A DNA stretch of 16,440 nucleotides from Intrasporangium_A sp039812505 (lineage in GTDB: Bacteria; Actinomycetota; Actinomycetes; Actinomycetales; Dermatophilaceae), in contig NZ_JBDIAQ010000075.1 in NCBI RefSeq assembly GCF_039812505.1, forward strand, positions 1 to 16,440. Direction: 5' to 3'. The notes beneath the pieces were generated by a model. The model saw only the letters and a list, made by a program, of their open reading frames with translations, was not told the DNA's origin and ran no database searches. The position numbers and the translations under genes are program-made. Of this stretch, positions 7,520 to 14,774 are shown piece by piece; within the stretch, counting starts at the first letter, position 1, and every line of letters begins with the position of its first letter.

Positions 7520-7573
7520 ACGTTTCCTTGAGGGTCAGTCATGGCCATGTCACCGGCAACCCGCCGAGCAGCG

Positions 7574-7607
7574 GGCAACCTCGCCGGCTGCAACCGTCGA
7601 GGTTGCC
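7574..7607 (-). terminator. Hairpin between purA and lysS
   Basis: GGCAACCTCG (7574-7583) and CGAGGTTGCC (7598-7607) form a perfect 10-bp stem with a 14-base loop. On the transcribed strand it begins two bases after the purA stop codon. It is not followed by a U-tract. It may end purA transcription or tune read-through into lysS. Confidence 0.55.
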
Positions 7608-7609
7608 GG

Positions 7610-8929
7610 CTACTCGGTGTGTTGCGCCCCATGGGGTCGCAGCGGGAAGCGCTCGATGATCTCGTCCCGGCCGGGGCCGACGCCGATGGCCGAGACGCGG
7701 GCGCCGACGAGCTGCTCGACCCGCAGCACGTAGGCCCGGGCGTTGGCCGGCAGGTCCTCGAAGCGGCGGCAGCCGGTGATGTCCTCGGACCAGCCGTCGA
7801 GGTGCTCGTAGACCGGGGTGGCGTGGTGGAAGTCGGTCTGGTTCACCGGCATCTCGTCGTGCCGCACGCCGTCGACGTCGTAGGCGACGCAGACCGGGAT
7901 CGTCTCCAGCCCGGTGAGGATGTCGAGCTTGGTGATGACGAAGTCGGTGACCCCGTTGACCCGGGTCGCGTACCGGCCGATCACCACGTCGAGCCAGCCG
8001 CAGCGCCGCGGGCGACCGGTCGTGACACCGTACTCGGCGCCGGTGTCGCGCAGGAACGCACCCATCTCGTCGTGCAGCTCGGTCGGGAACGGGCCCTCGC
8101 CGACGCGCGTCGTGTAGGCCTTGAGGATCGCGATGACCGAGTCGACCCGGGTCGGTGGGACTCCCGAGCCGGTGCAGGCACCGCCGGCCGTGGCATTGCT
8201 CGACGTGACGTAGGGGTAGGTGCCGTGGTCGACGTCGAGCAGCGTCGCCTGACCGGCCTCGAAGAGCACCGTCTCGCCCCGGTCGAGCGCCTGGGCGAGC
8301 ACCAGCGAGGTGTCGGCGACCATCGGGGCCAGCCGGTCGGCGTGCCGGAGCAGCTCGCCCACGACCTCGTCGGGGTCGATCGCGCGCCGGTTGTAGATCT
8401 TGGCCAGGACCTGGTTCTTGAAGGCGAGGGCGGCCTCGACCTTGTGGCGCAGGATCTTCTCGTCGTAGAGGTCCTGGACGCGGATGCCGGTGCGGTTCAT
8501 CTTGTCCGCGTAGGTCGGGCCGATGCCCCGGCCGGTCGTGCCGATCCGGCGGCTGCCGAGGAACCGCTCGGTCACCTTGTCGAGGGTCCGGTTGTACGAC
8601 GGGATCACGTGCGCGTTGGCCGAGACGAGCAGGCGGCTGGTGTCGATCCCCCGCGACTGCAGCCCGTCGAGCTCCTCGAACAGGACGGAGATGTCGATGA
8701 CCACGCCGTTGCCGATGACCGGCGTGCAGTTCGGGGAGAGGATGCCCGAGGGCAGCAGGTGCAGGGCATACTTCTCCCGCCGGCCGTCCCGCTCGATGAC
8801 GACCGTGTGGCCGGCGTTGTTGCCCCCGTTGAACTTCACGACGTAGTCGACGCTGCCGCCGAGCAGGTCGGTCGCCTTGCCCTTGCCCTCGTCGCCCCAC
8901 TGCGCTCCGACGAGCACGATTGCCGGCAT
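7610..8929 (-). CDS. purA: Adenylosuccinate synthetase
   Basis: PurA converts IMP and aspartate to adenylosuccinate with GTP, the committed step to AMP. The product has 439 residues, close to the family norm of about 430. Visible motifs are the N-terminal P-loop-like WGDEGKGK (11-18, catalytic Asp13), GNNAGHT (36-42, catalytic His41), GTTGRGIGP (130-138), VGEGPFPTE and the TTGRPRRCGWLD substrate loop. ATG at 8929 is preferred over a codon 45 bases upstream because it gives the standard MPAIVLVGAQWGDEGKGK start and has GAAGG about eight bases before it. An upstream leader of about 100 nt carries a triplicated 14-bp motif. Together with purD and purC it makes purine synthesis the main metabolic theme here. 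Confidence 0.98.
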   Translation of the reverse strand: MPAIVLVGAQWGDEGKGKATDLLGGSVDYVVKFNGGNNAGHTVVIERDGRREKYALHLLPSGILSPNCTPVIGNGVVIDISVLFEELDGLQSRGIDTSRLLVSANAHVIPSYNRTLDKVTERFLGSRRIGTTGRGIGPTYADKMNRTGIRVQDLYDEKILRHKVEAALAFKNQVLAKIYNRRAIDPDEVVGELLRHADRLAPMVADTSLVLAQALDRGETVLFEAGQATLLDVDHGTYPYVTSSNATAGGACTGSGVPPTRVDSVIAILKAYTTRVGEGPFPTELHDEMGAFLRDTGAEYGVTTGRPRRCGWLDVVIGRYATRVNGVTDFVITKLDILTGLETIPVCVAYDVDGVRHDEMPVNQTDFHHATPVYEHLDGWSEDITGCRRFEDLPANARAYVLRVEQLVGARVSAIGVGPGRDEIIERFPLRPHGAQHTE

Positions 8930-8946
8930 CAGTTCGCCTTCCCGTT

Positions 8947-8988
8947 GCGGTTGAAGCCACGCGGTTGAAGTCACTGCGGTTCGAAGCC
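8947..8988 (-). repeat. Triplicated 14-15-bp motif in the purA leader
   Basis: GCGGTTGAAG starts at 8947 and 8961, and a variant GCGGTTCGAAG at 8976; the units are 14 and 15 bp long. Read on the purA strand it is (G/A)CTTCAACCGC, ending 18 bp before the start codon and just upstream of the ribosome-binding site. It could be an RNA or protein binding array. The function is unknown. Confidence 0.65.
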
Positions 8989-9040
8989 CTGCACTTGACG
9001 TGACTGCAGGTGCAGGCCGTCACAGGTGGACCCCCGGGAA

Positions 9041-9046
9041 AGGCTA
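9041..9046 (-). promoter_or_regulatory. Weak candidate -10 box for purA
   Basis: TAGCCT on the minus strand fits TANNNT and would give a leader of about 105 nt. No -35 match was seen. This is a low-confidence call based on hexamer and position. Confidence 0.25.
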
Positions 9047-9093
9047 TCGGGTGACGGGTCGGGCCCCCGGCCGGTCCGCCCGCGTATGGGCCA

Positions 9094-9127
9094 CCACGAC
9101 AACCGACCACGAACGCAGTTCTCGTGG
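9094..9127 (+). repeat. Palindromic repeat unit, copy 3
   Basis: CCACGACAAC and GTTCTCGTGG pair with one mismatch around CGACCACGAACGCA. It is in the same orientation as the other copies. Its left flank CGCGTATGGGCCA matches the left flank of copy 1 with only two or so changes. Confidence 0.83.
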
Positions 9128-9173
9128 CACCGGGCCGCCCAGGTCAGCCGGAGGCCCGCGCCGGCACCGGACT

Positions 9174-9207
9174 GCGCCCGACAGCGGGCGGCGCCCGACA
9201 GCGGGCG
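9174..9207 (-). terminator. Two tandem hairpins after the short-chain dehydrogenase
   Basis: A 17-bp unit GCGCCCGACAGCGGGCG is repeated exactly and without spacing (9174-9190 and 9191-9207). Each unit is a perfect 6-bp stem (CGCCCG/CGGGCG) with tetraloop ACAG (CTGT on the minus strand). They lie about 60 bases beyond the dehydrogenase stop codon and would stop transcription before purA. There is no U-tract. Confidence 0.5.
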
Positions 9208-9266
9208 GCGGCCCAGCGGCATACGACACGGTGTGCGAGGTGGCGACGGCCCCGACCGGCCGCGTC

Positions 9267-10019
9267 TCACCTGGCGAGGTACCCCCCGTCGATGTAGAGC
9301 TCGGACCCCGTGACGAAGGCGGCGTCGTCGCTGGCCAGGTAGGCCACGCCGGCGGCGACGTCCTCGGGCCGCCCGAGGTGGCCCATCGGGGTCAGCGCGG
9401 TCATCGCGTCCCAGAACGCGGTGCCCCTGGCCGAGTCGAGGATCGGCGTGTCGATGAAGCCGGGGTGGATCGAGTTGACCCGGATGACCGTGTCGGCCCA
9501 GTGCAGCGCGGCGTTCTTGGTCAGCGTGCGGACCGCTCCCTTGGCCGCGTGGTAGGCCGGGGAGGTCCCGAAACCCCCGCTCGTGCCGAAGATCGAGCTG
9601 ATGTTGACGATCGACGCGTGCGCGGACCCGCGCAGGTGGGGTGCGGCGACCTTCATCCCGAGGAAGACGCCCGTCTGGTCGATGGCGACTGTGTGGTTCC
9701 ACTCGTCGAGGCTCGTCTCCTCGATCGCCTTGAGGTCGCCCATGCCGGCGTTGTTGACCAGGATGTCGAGGCCCCCGAACTGCTCGACGGCCGCGCGGCA
9801 GGCGGTCTCCCAGTCGGCCTCACTGGTGACGTCGTGCCGCACGAAGGCGGCCCGGCCGCCGGCGGCGACGATCTGCTCGACGAGGGCCTCGCCCGGCTCC
9901 ACCTGGATGTCGGTGACGAGCACCGCCGCCCCCTCGGCGGCCAGCCGGATCGCGGTCGCCCTGCCGATGCCGCTCGCCCCGCCGGTGACGAGGGCGACGC
10001 GCCCTTCGAGCCTGTTCAT
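9267..10019 (-). CDS. Classical short-chain dehydrogenase/reductase (SDR)
   Basis: An NAD(P)-dependent oxidoreductase of the classical SDR family, cytosolic, with 250 residues as expected. It has the cofactor glycine motif TGGASGIG (12-19), Asp37 at the end of beta-2 (suggesting NAD preference), NNAG (89-92), a Ser near 141-142, the catalytic YxxxK pair Tyr156/Lys160, and the C-terminal ELYIDGGYLAR typical of hydroxysteroid/cyclic-alcohol dehydrogenase-like SDRs and FabG-like paralogues. The ATG at 10019 is chosen over a GTG six bases upstream because AAGGAG sits at ideal spacing from the ATG and overlaps the GTG. Nothing nearby indicates the substrate. It is divergent from the lipid kinase gene. 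Confidence 0.93.
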   Translation of the reverse strand: MNRLEGRVALVTGGASGIGRATAIRLAAEGAAVLVTDIQVEPGEALVEQIVAAGGRAAFVRHDVTSEADWETACRAAVEQFGGLDILVNNAGMGDLKAIEETSLDEWNHTVAIDQTGVFLGMKVAAPHLRGSAHASIVNISSIFGTSGGFGTSPAYHAAKGAVRTLTKNAALHWADTVIRVNSIHPGFIDTPILDSARGTAFWDAMTALTPMGHLGRPEDVAAGVAYLASDDAAFVTGSELYIDGGYLAR

Positions 10020-10194
10020 GTCCACTCCTTGGTCGGTGTCGTCCGGTCAGCGGGCACGCTCCGTTGGGTGCCGCACCACGACCTTCGGCTGCCGACGTGC
10101 CGCGCGCCAGGGCCAGAGGTCCCGTGGGCGCACCGAGAGGGTATGCCGCCCAGCCGGGTCCCGCTCGCCCGGCCCGCAGGCCAGGGGGCGGGAC

Positions 10195-10230
10195 GCCACG
10201 AGAACCCACCACGAACGCACTTCTCGTGGC
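10195..10230 (+). repeat. Palindromic repeat unit, copy 4
   Basis: GCCACGAGAA (10195-10204) pairs perfectly with TTCTCGTGGC (10221-10230) around a 16-base loop CCCACCACGAACGCAC. It lies in the divergent region between the dehydrogenase and the lipid kinase, in the same orientation as the other copies. Confidence 0.88.
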
Positions 10231-10287
10231 GGCACGACGGGCCGCGGTCCCACGGCGCATTGCGGTACATGCGGCACACTCGTGCAC

Positions 10288-11220
10288 GTGCGCGTGACCA
10301 TCGTCGGCAACCCCGTCAGTGACCCCACCGGGGCGGCGGTGACCGCCGTGGTGGCCGGGTGCCGGTCGCGCGGCTGGCAGCACGTGCTCCTCGAGTGGAC
10401 GACGATGGCCGAGCCGGGCGGGCCGCAGGCTCGCAAGGCCATCGCGGACGGCGCCGACCTCGTAGTGGTGTGCGGCGGCGACGGCACGGTCCGTGAGGTC
10501 GCGGGCGCGCTCGCGGGCACCGGCGTGGCGCTCGGGATCGTGCCGCGTGGCACGGCGAACCTGTTCGCCCGCAACCTGCGCCTGCCGCACCGCTCGCTCG
10601 CCCGCTCCATCGAGGTCGCCCTCGACGGGCCGGCCCGCGACGTCGACCTCGGGCGAGCCCGGTGGGGCGGGCCCGAGCGGCCCGACGGGCAGGGCGCGTT
10701 CGTCGTGCTGGCGGGCGTCGGCCACGACGCCCGCACGATCGAGCTGGTCCGGCCCGCGCTGAAGAAGCGCATCCAGTGGCGGGCCTACTTCGTGCCGGCC
10801 ATCGCCACGCTCGGCGAACCGCTCATCCCGATGCGGGTGCGGCTCGACGACGGGCCGCCCGAGGAACGGTCCCTGTGGTGCCTGCTGGCCGGCAGCGTCG
10901 GGCGGATCCCGCTGGGCATCGAGGTCCTGCCCGGCGCCAGGGTCGACGACGGGCTGCTCCACGTCGCCGAGGTGGGCCCGGCCCACGTCGTCGGCTGGGT
11001 GCCGATCGCCCTCAAGGGCCTGGTCCACTGGAGCGGCGACGTCCCCGGGCTCGAGTACCACGCCGCCCGGCTGGTCCGGGTCGAGACCGAGGACCCGGTC
11101 ACCGTGCACGTCGACGGTGACGAGCACCCCGGGGTCGACTGGCTGGAGGCCCGGATCGAGCCGGGGGTGCTGCACGTCCACCTGCCGCCCGCCCGGGAGG
11201 CGGCGGCGGCCCCTCAGTGA
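10288..11220 (+). CDS. Diacylglycerol kinase-family lipid kinase
   Basis: A member of the DAGK catalytic-domain/YegS/DgkB family, which phosphorylates diacylglycerol or related lipids with ATP at the membrane surface. With the chosen start it has 310 residues. GGDGT (63-67) and PRGTANLFARNL (86-97) are the phosphate-binding and substrate-region signatures; DDGLLHV near 220 and VHVDGD near 273 match the C-terminal half. The GTG at 10288 gives MRVTIVGNP, a typical N-terminus, and has a CACACT box seven bases upstream. In-frame GTGs at 10282 and 10294 are possible. No Shine-Dalgarno site is visible. The 3' end overlaps the convergent ppk2 gene by 7 bp. The exact lipid substrate cannot be told. 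Confidence 0.9.
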   Translation: MRVTIVGNPVSDPTGAAVTAVVAGCRSRGWQHVLLEWTTMAEPGGPQARKAIADGADLVVVCGGDGTVREVAGALAGTGVALGIVPRGTANLFARNLRLPHRSLARSIEVALDGPARDVDLGRARWGGPERPDGQGAFVVLAGVGHDARTIELVRPALKKRIQWRAYFVPAIATLGEPLIPMRVRLDDGPPEERSLWCLLAGSVGRIPLGIEVLPGARVDDGLLHVAEVGPAHVVGWVPIALKGLVHWSGDVPGLEYHAARLVRVETEDPVTVHVDGDEHPGVDWLEARIEPGVLHVHLPPAREAAAAPQ

Positions 11221-12077
11221 GCGGCGGGGTCGGCGACCAGTGTCGAGGCCCAGTCCGGGACGTACCTGGAGACGGCGATCGGCGGGCGCTGGTACCCCGT
11301 GCTCGGCAGCCGTTCGGGCAGCCGCACCCCGGGATGGCGCCCGGCGCCCGGGTCCTCGTACGGGAGCGACGCGAGCAGGTGGTGGATCATGTTCAGCCGC
11401 GCCTGCTTCTTCGAGTCGGACGCCACATGGTGCCACGGCGCGACGGGGATGTCGGTGTGCACCATCATCTCGTCCTTGGCCCGGGAGAACTCCTCCCACC
11501 GGGTGATCGACTCGAGGTCGATCGGCGAGAGCTTCCACTGCCGCAGCGGGTCGTGCAGGCGCTTCCTGAACCGGGCCAGCTGCACGTCGTCGGACACCGA
11601 GAACCAGTACTTGCGCAGGTGGATCCCGTCGTCGACGAGCATCTGCTCGAAGATCGGGCACTGCCGCATGAAGAGCTGGTACTGCTCGCGCGTGCAGAAG
11701 CCCATCACCTTCTCGACGCCCGCGCGGTTGTACCAGGACCGGTCGAACAGCACCATCTCGCCGGCAGCCGGCAGGTGCTCGATGTAGCGCTGGAAGTACC
11801 ACTGCGTCTTCTCCCGCTCGGTGGGAGCCGGGAGCGCGGCGATCCGGACCGCCCGGGGCGACAGGTACTCGGTGATCCGCTTGATCGTCCCGCCCTTGCC
11901 GGCCGCGTCGCGTCCCTCGAACACGACGACGACCCGCGCACCGGTGTCCTTGATCCACGACTGGAGCTTGCCCAGCTCGCCCTGCAGCCGGTAGAGCTCG
12001 GCGGTGTAGATCTCGTCGGGGATCTTCGTGGTCCGAAACCCGGTCGCCTCGGACGGGGTCTCGTCGTGCGACGCCAT
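11214..12077 (-). CDS. ppk2: Polyphosphate kinase 2 (class I PPK2)
   Basis: PPK2 transfers phosphate between polyphosphate and nucleotides, in single-domain class I enzymes mainly making ATP or GTP from the diphosphates. The 287-residue product has Walker A GRDAAGKGG (55-63), Walker B FDRSWYNRAG (111-120) and the lid RKRLHDPLRQWKLS (171-184), all family hallmarks. The ATG at 12077 gives a normal short N-terminal extension. It lacks a Shine-Dalgarno site but has TAGCCT seven bases upstream, suggesting leaderless expression. The gene stands alone, convergent with the lipid kinase (7-bp overlap) and divergent from the MFS transporter. The C-terminal tail (about 245-287) is less conserved. Class I assignment rests on length and single-domain structure. 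Confidence 0.94.
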   Translation of the reverse strand: MASHDETPSEATGFRTTKIPDEIYTAELYRLQGELGKLQSWIKDTGARVVVVFEGRDAAGKGGTIKRITEYLSPRAVRIAALPAPTEREKTQWYFQRYIEHLPAAGEMVLFDRSWYNRAGVEKVMGFCTREQYQLFMRQCPIFEQMLVDDGIHLRKYWFSVSDDVQLARFRKRLHDPLRQWKLSPIDLESITRWEEFSRAKDEMMVHTDIPVAPWHHVASDSKKQARLNMIHHLLASLPYEDPGAGRHPGVRLPERLPSTGYQRPPIAVSRYVPDWASTLVADPAAH

Positions 12078-12084
12078 GCGCGTC

Positions 12085-12090
12085 AGGCTA
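12085..12090 (-). promoter_or_regulatory. Candidate -10 box of ppk2 (leaderless type)
   Basis: TAGCCT on the minus strand, separated from the ATG by exactly 7 bases, as at purD. No convincing -35 hexamer. Leaderless translation is inferred from geometry and absence of a Shine-Dalgarno site. Confidence 0.45.
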
Positions 12091-12125
12091 GCGGTCGAGG
12101 CCCTCGTCGGGTCGGGATGGTGCCG

Positions 12126-12173
12126 GCCGTGGCATAAACGCACCACGGCACCGCGTTGTCGCAATATGTGACA
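12126..12173 (+). promoter_or_regulatory. Two inverted repeats upstream of the MFS transporter
   Basis: GCCGTGG (12126-12132) and CCACGGC (12143-12149) form a perfect 7-bp dyad with 10-bp spacer. TGTCGCAATATGTGACA (12157-12173) is an imperfect dyad with six of eight pairs matching. They lie in an AT-richer pocket between ppk2 and the transporter and look like regulator-binding sites, as TetR/MarR-type repressors often use near efflux genes. No regulator gene is adjacent. Confidence 0.4.
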
Positions 12174-12263
12174 CACGACGACGGGCCTTCCAATCTGCGA
12201 CTCGGTGCACCGGCCGGTCGCGGCCCGTCCGATCGACACCGCGCGCAGCCGGGCTCGGCCGGG

Positions 12264-13655
12264 GTGTCGGCACCCGCCGGTCCGCGTGTCCTCACAGGTG
12301 GCCGCCGTACGACCATGTTCGTCGTGGTGGCCGTCGCGCTCATCATGAGCACGCTGGACGGCACCATCGTCGCAACCGCCCTGCCGGCGCTGAAGAACGG
12401 CCTGGACACGTCGGTGACGCTGGCGGGCTGGACCATCACGGCCTACAGCCTCGGCCTCGTGCTGACGTTGTCGCTGGCCGGCCAGCTGTGCCAACGGTAC
12501 GGACCGCGGCGCGTGTTCATCGGATCGGTCGTGGCCTTCACCGCGGCGTCACTGTGCTGCGGACTGGTCGGCAACATCTTCCTGCTGATCGGGTTGCGGT
12601 TCATCCAGGCGGCCGGCGGCGCCGGCTTCACACCGGCGGCCACCAGCATCGTCGTGACGCACTTCGGGTCGGCTCGCGACAAGGCCGTCGGGCTGTTCGG
12701 CAGCTTCTTCACCACCGGGGCCATGGTCGGCCCGATCCTGGGTGGCGTCATCGTCGCGTCGTGGTCGTGGCGGGGCGTGTTCCTCGTGAACGTCCCGCTG
12801 GGGGTGGCGCTGGTCCCGCTGGTGCTGCACTTCGTGCCACGCGACGCCGCGCGCTCGCACGGTCCGGGCGCCTCGCTGGACCTGCACGGCGTGCTGCTGC
12901 TGGGCGTCGGTCTCCTCAGCGGGATGATCGCCCTGACGCTGCTCGGTGACACACCGGGCGGGTGGCTGTGGCCGTTCCTCGGCTCTGCCGTCGTCGCCGT
13001 CGCCGGCATCGGCTGGTTCCTCCTGCACGTCGAACGCACCGCCGACCCCTTGATCGCGCCCCGGCTCATCCATGGCCGCGGGTTCGGCGCGGTGAACCTC
13101 GTGAACATCGTGTACGGCGGCGCCGGCATCGGCCTGGTCGCGCTCGTCCCGCTGTACGCGACGACCCGGTATGACGTTGGCGCGCTGGGCTCGGGGCTGC
13201 TCCTGGCAGCCGAGGGTGCCGCCGCCATAGTCTTCTCCAGCGTGGGTGCCGTGATGCTGCGGCGCACCGGCTACCGAATCCCGCTGTACGCCGCCGCCGT
13301 GCTCACCGGCGCCGGTGCCCTCGCCGTCGCGTTCGTGCCGCCCGGGGTCAGCCCCTACGGGTGGCTCGCCGGTGCGACGGCACTGATGGGCCTCGGCCTG
13401 GGTTGGTCCAGTCCGGCCAGCCGCAACGCGGGCCTGCAGCTGGTCCCCAACCTCGCCGCGCCGCTTGCCGCGCTGCGTTCCACCGGCATGCAGGTGGGCT
13501 CGATCGCCGCCGTGTCGATCGCCACCGCAGTAATCGCGCATGCCGCCGACCCCGGCACCACCCAGGCATTGGTCTACGCCGCGTACGCGGCGCTGCTGGT
13601 TCTCGTCGGCATCCCCATCGTGTCCCGGATCCCCGACCACCGCGGGTCGTGGTGA
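12264..13655 (+). CDS. DHA2-family MFS transporter (14 TM, EmrB/QacA-like efflux)
   Basis: A proton-coupled major facilitator of the DHA2 drug-efflux type in the cytoplasmic membrane. With the chosen start it has 463 residues and I count 14 hydrophobic segments. The TM1 motif LDGTIVATALP (31-41) and the loop 2-3 motif A-like GQLCQRYGPRR (73-83) are diagnostic. The start is uncertain. GTG 12264 gives MSAPAGPRVLTGGRRTT before TM1, which fits the family; GTG 12168 and TTG 12156 would add unusual hydrophilic sequence; ATG 12315 leaves no N-terminal tail. The Shine-Dalgarno site is weak for all. The gene is divergent from ppk2 and convergent with fba. The substrate is unknown; drugs, dyes or exported metabolites are possible. 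Confidence 0.9.
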   Translation: MSAPAGPRVLTGGRRTTMFVVVAVALIMSTLDGTIVATALPALKNGLDTSVTLAGWTITAYSLGLVLTLSLAGQLCQRYGPRRVFIGSVVAFTAASLCCGLVGNIFLLIGLRFIQAAGGAGFTPAATSIVVTHFGSARDKAVGLFGSFFTTGAMVGPILGGVIVASWSWRGVFLVNVPLGVALVPLVLHFVPRDAARSHGPGASLDLHGVLLLGVGLLSGMIALTLLGDTPGGWLWPFLGSAVVAVAGIGWFLLHVERTADPLIAPRLIHGRGFGAVNLVNIVYGGAGIGLVALVPLYATTRYDVGALGSGLLLAAEGAAAIVFSSVGAVMLRRTGYRIPLYAAAVLTGAGALAVAFVPPGVSPYGWLAGATALMGLGLGWSSPASRNAGLQLVPNLAAPLAALRSTGMQVGSIAAVSIATAVIAHAADPGTTQALVYAAYAALLVLVGIPIVSRIPDHRGSW

Positions 13656-13669
13656 CAGGTCAGGTCACC
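13651..13669 (+). terminator. Small hairpin over the MFS stop codon
   Basis: GGTGAC (13651-13656) pairs with GTCACC (13664-13669) with a 7-base loop, overlapping the TGA. It is weak as a terminator and lacks a U-tract. The rest of the 90-bp convergent gap to fba shows nothing clear apart from a degenerate GTATGCCGCTCAGC-like word near 13720. Confidence 0.25.
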
Positions 13670-13745
13670 GCCCCGCGCATGGGCTCCTTCGAGCAGGTCG
13701 GCACTCACGAGGTCTGCCGGCTGAGCGGCATCCGGGACCCGGTTG

Positions 13746-14774
13746 TCACGGATGGGTGCCGGCGGAGCGGAGGTCCCGGCAGGCCTCCACGACGCGGGCG
13801 GCCATGCCGGCCTCGGCCACCTTGCCCCACGCCCGGGGGTCGTACTGCTTCTTGTTGCCGACCTCGCCGTCGACCTTGAGCACGCCCTCGTAGTTGGCCA
13901 GCATCCACCCGGCGACGGGGCGGGTGTAGGCGTACTGCGTGTCGGTGTCGACGTTCATCTTGACCACGCCGTAGTCGACCGCGGCCGAGATCTCCTCGGG
14001 CAGCGAGCCGGACCCGCCGTGGAAGACGAGGTCGAACGGGCGCGCGTCGTCGCCCAGGCCGAGCTGCCTGGCCGCGGCCTGCTGGGCCTGCAGGAGGATC
14101 TCGGGGCGCAGCTTGACGTTGCCCGGCTTGTAGACGCCGTGCACGTTGCCGAAGGTCAGCGCGGTCAGGTAGCGGCCGTTGTCGACGTGGCCGAGCGCCG
14201 CGACCGTGGCGACGGCGTCGTCGGGGGTCGTGTACAGCTTCTCGTTGATCTCGTGGGCCACCCCGTCCTCCTCGCCGCCGACCACGCCGACCTCGATCTC
14301 GAGGATGACGTGTGCCGCGACCGCCTTGGCGAGCAGCTCCTCGGCGATCTGCAGGTTCTCGTGCAGCGGCACCGCCGAGCCGTCCCACATGTGCGACTGG
14401 AAATACGGCAGCCCGCCGGCCGCCACCCGCTCGGTCGAGGCGGCCAGCAGCGGCCGGACGAAGCCGTCGAGCTTGTCCTTGGGGCAGTGGTCGGTGTGCA
14501 GCGCGATGTTGACCGGGTAGCTCTTGGCAACCTCGTGCGCGTAGGCGGCGAAGGCGAGCGAACCGGTCACCATGTTCTTGACCGACGGACCGGAGAGGTA
14601 CTCGGCGCCGCCGGTGGAGATCTGGATGATGCCGTCGGACCCGGCCTCGGCGAAGCCCTGCAGCGCGGCGTTGAGCGTCTGGCTGCTGGACACGTTGATG
14701 GCCGGGTAGGCGAAGGACCCGGCCTTCGCGCGGTCGAGCATGTCGGCGTACACCTCGGGCGTGGCGATGGGCAT
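13746..14774 (-). CDS. fbaA: Fructose-bisphosphate aldolase, class II
   Basis: A zinc-dependent aldolase that cleaves fructose-1,6-bisphosphate to DHAP and glyceraldehyde-3-phosphate in glycolysis and the reverse in gluconeogenesis. The 342-residue length is typical of class IIA. Visible elements are HTDH (93-96; catalytic Asp and zinc His), EIEVGVVGGEED (159-170), NVHGVYKPGNVKL (210-222; zinc His), FHGGSGS (251-257; zinc His and phosphate loop) and NVDTDTQYA (274-282). The ATG at 14774 is preceded by AGGAG at six bases, which fixes the start; the open frame extends much further upstream but is an opposite-strand shadow of the FAD oxidoreductase. It is single, divergent from the oxidoreductase and convergent with the MFS gene. 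Confidence 0.98.
   Translation of the reverse strand: MPIATPEVYADMLDRAKAGSFAYPAINVSSSQTLNAALQGFAEAGSDGIIQISTGGAEYLSGPSVKNMVTGSLAFAAYAHEVAKSYPVNIALHTDHCPKDKLDGFVRPLLAASTERVAAGGLPYFQSHMWDGSAVPLHENLQIAEELLAKAVAAHVILEIEVGVVGGEEDGVAHEINEKLYTTPDDAVATVAALGHVDNGRYLTALTFGNVHGVYKPGNVKLRPEILLQAQQAAARQLGLGDDARPFDLVFHGGSGSLPEEISAAVDYGVVKMNVDTDTQYAYTRPVAGWMLANYEGVLKVDGEVGNKKQYDPRAWGKVAEAGMAARVVEACRDLRSAGTHP

Larger units (their letters stand above)
8930..9266. other. 337-bp gap between the short-chain dehydrogenase and purA
   Basis: No gene is seen. It holds the purA leader with triplicated motif (8947-8988), a CTGCAC/GTGCAG dyad near 8989-9015, a weak -10 candidate for purA, palindromic unit copy 3, two tandem hairpins after the dehydrogenase stop codon and one GTATGCCGC word at 9216-9224. 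Confidence 0.7.

Noticed and set aside
5357..7531. 724-residue open frame on the plus strand
   Set aside because: It lies opposite lysS, which has every class I LysRS motif; the plus-strand product shows only low-complexity R/L/V/D sequence.
9820..11958. 712-residue minus-strand open frame
   Set aside because: It covers the opposite strand of the lipid kinase and an alternate frame of ppk2 and the dehydrogenase; no recognisable domain.
13680..13760. Short plus-strand peptide beginning MGSFEQVGTHEVCRLSG after the MFS gene
   Set aside because: It looks coding-like at first, but lacks a ribosome-binding site, and the frame runs straight into the antisense of fba.
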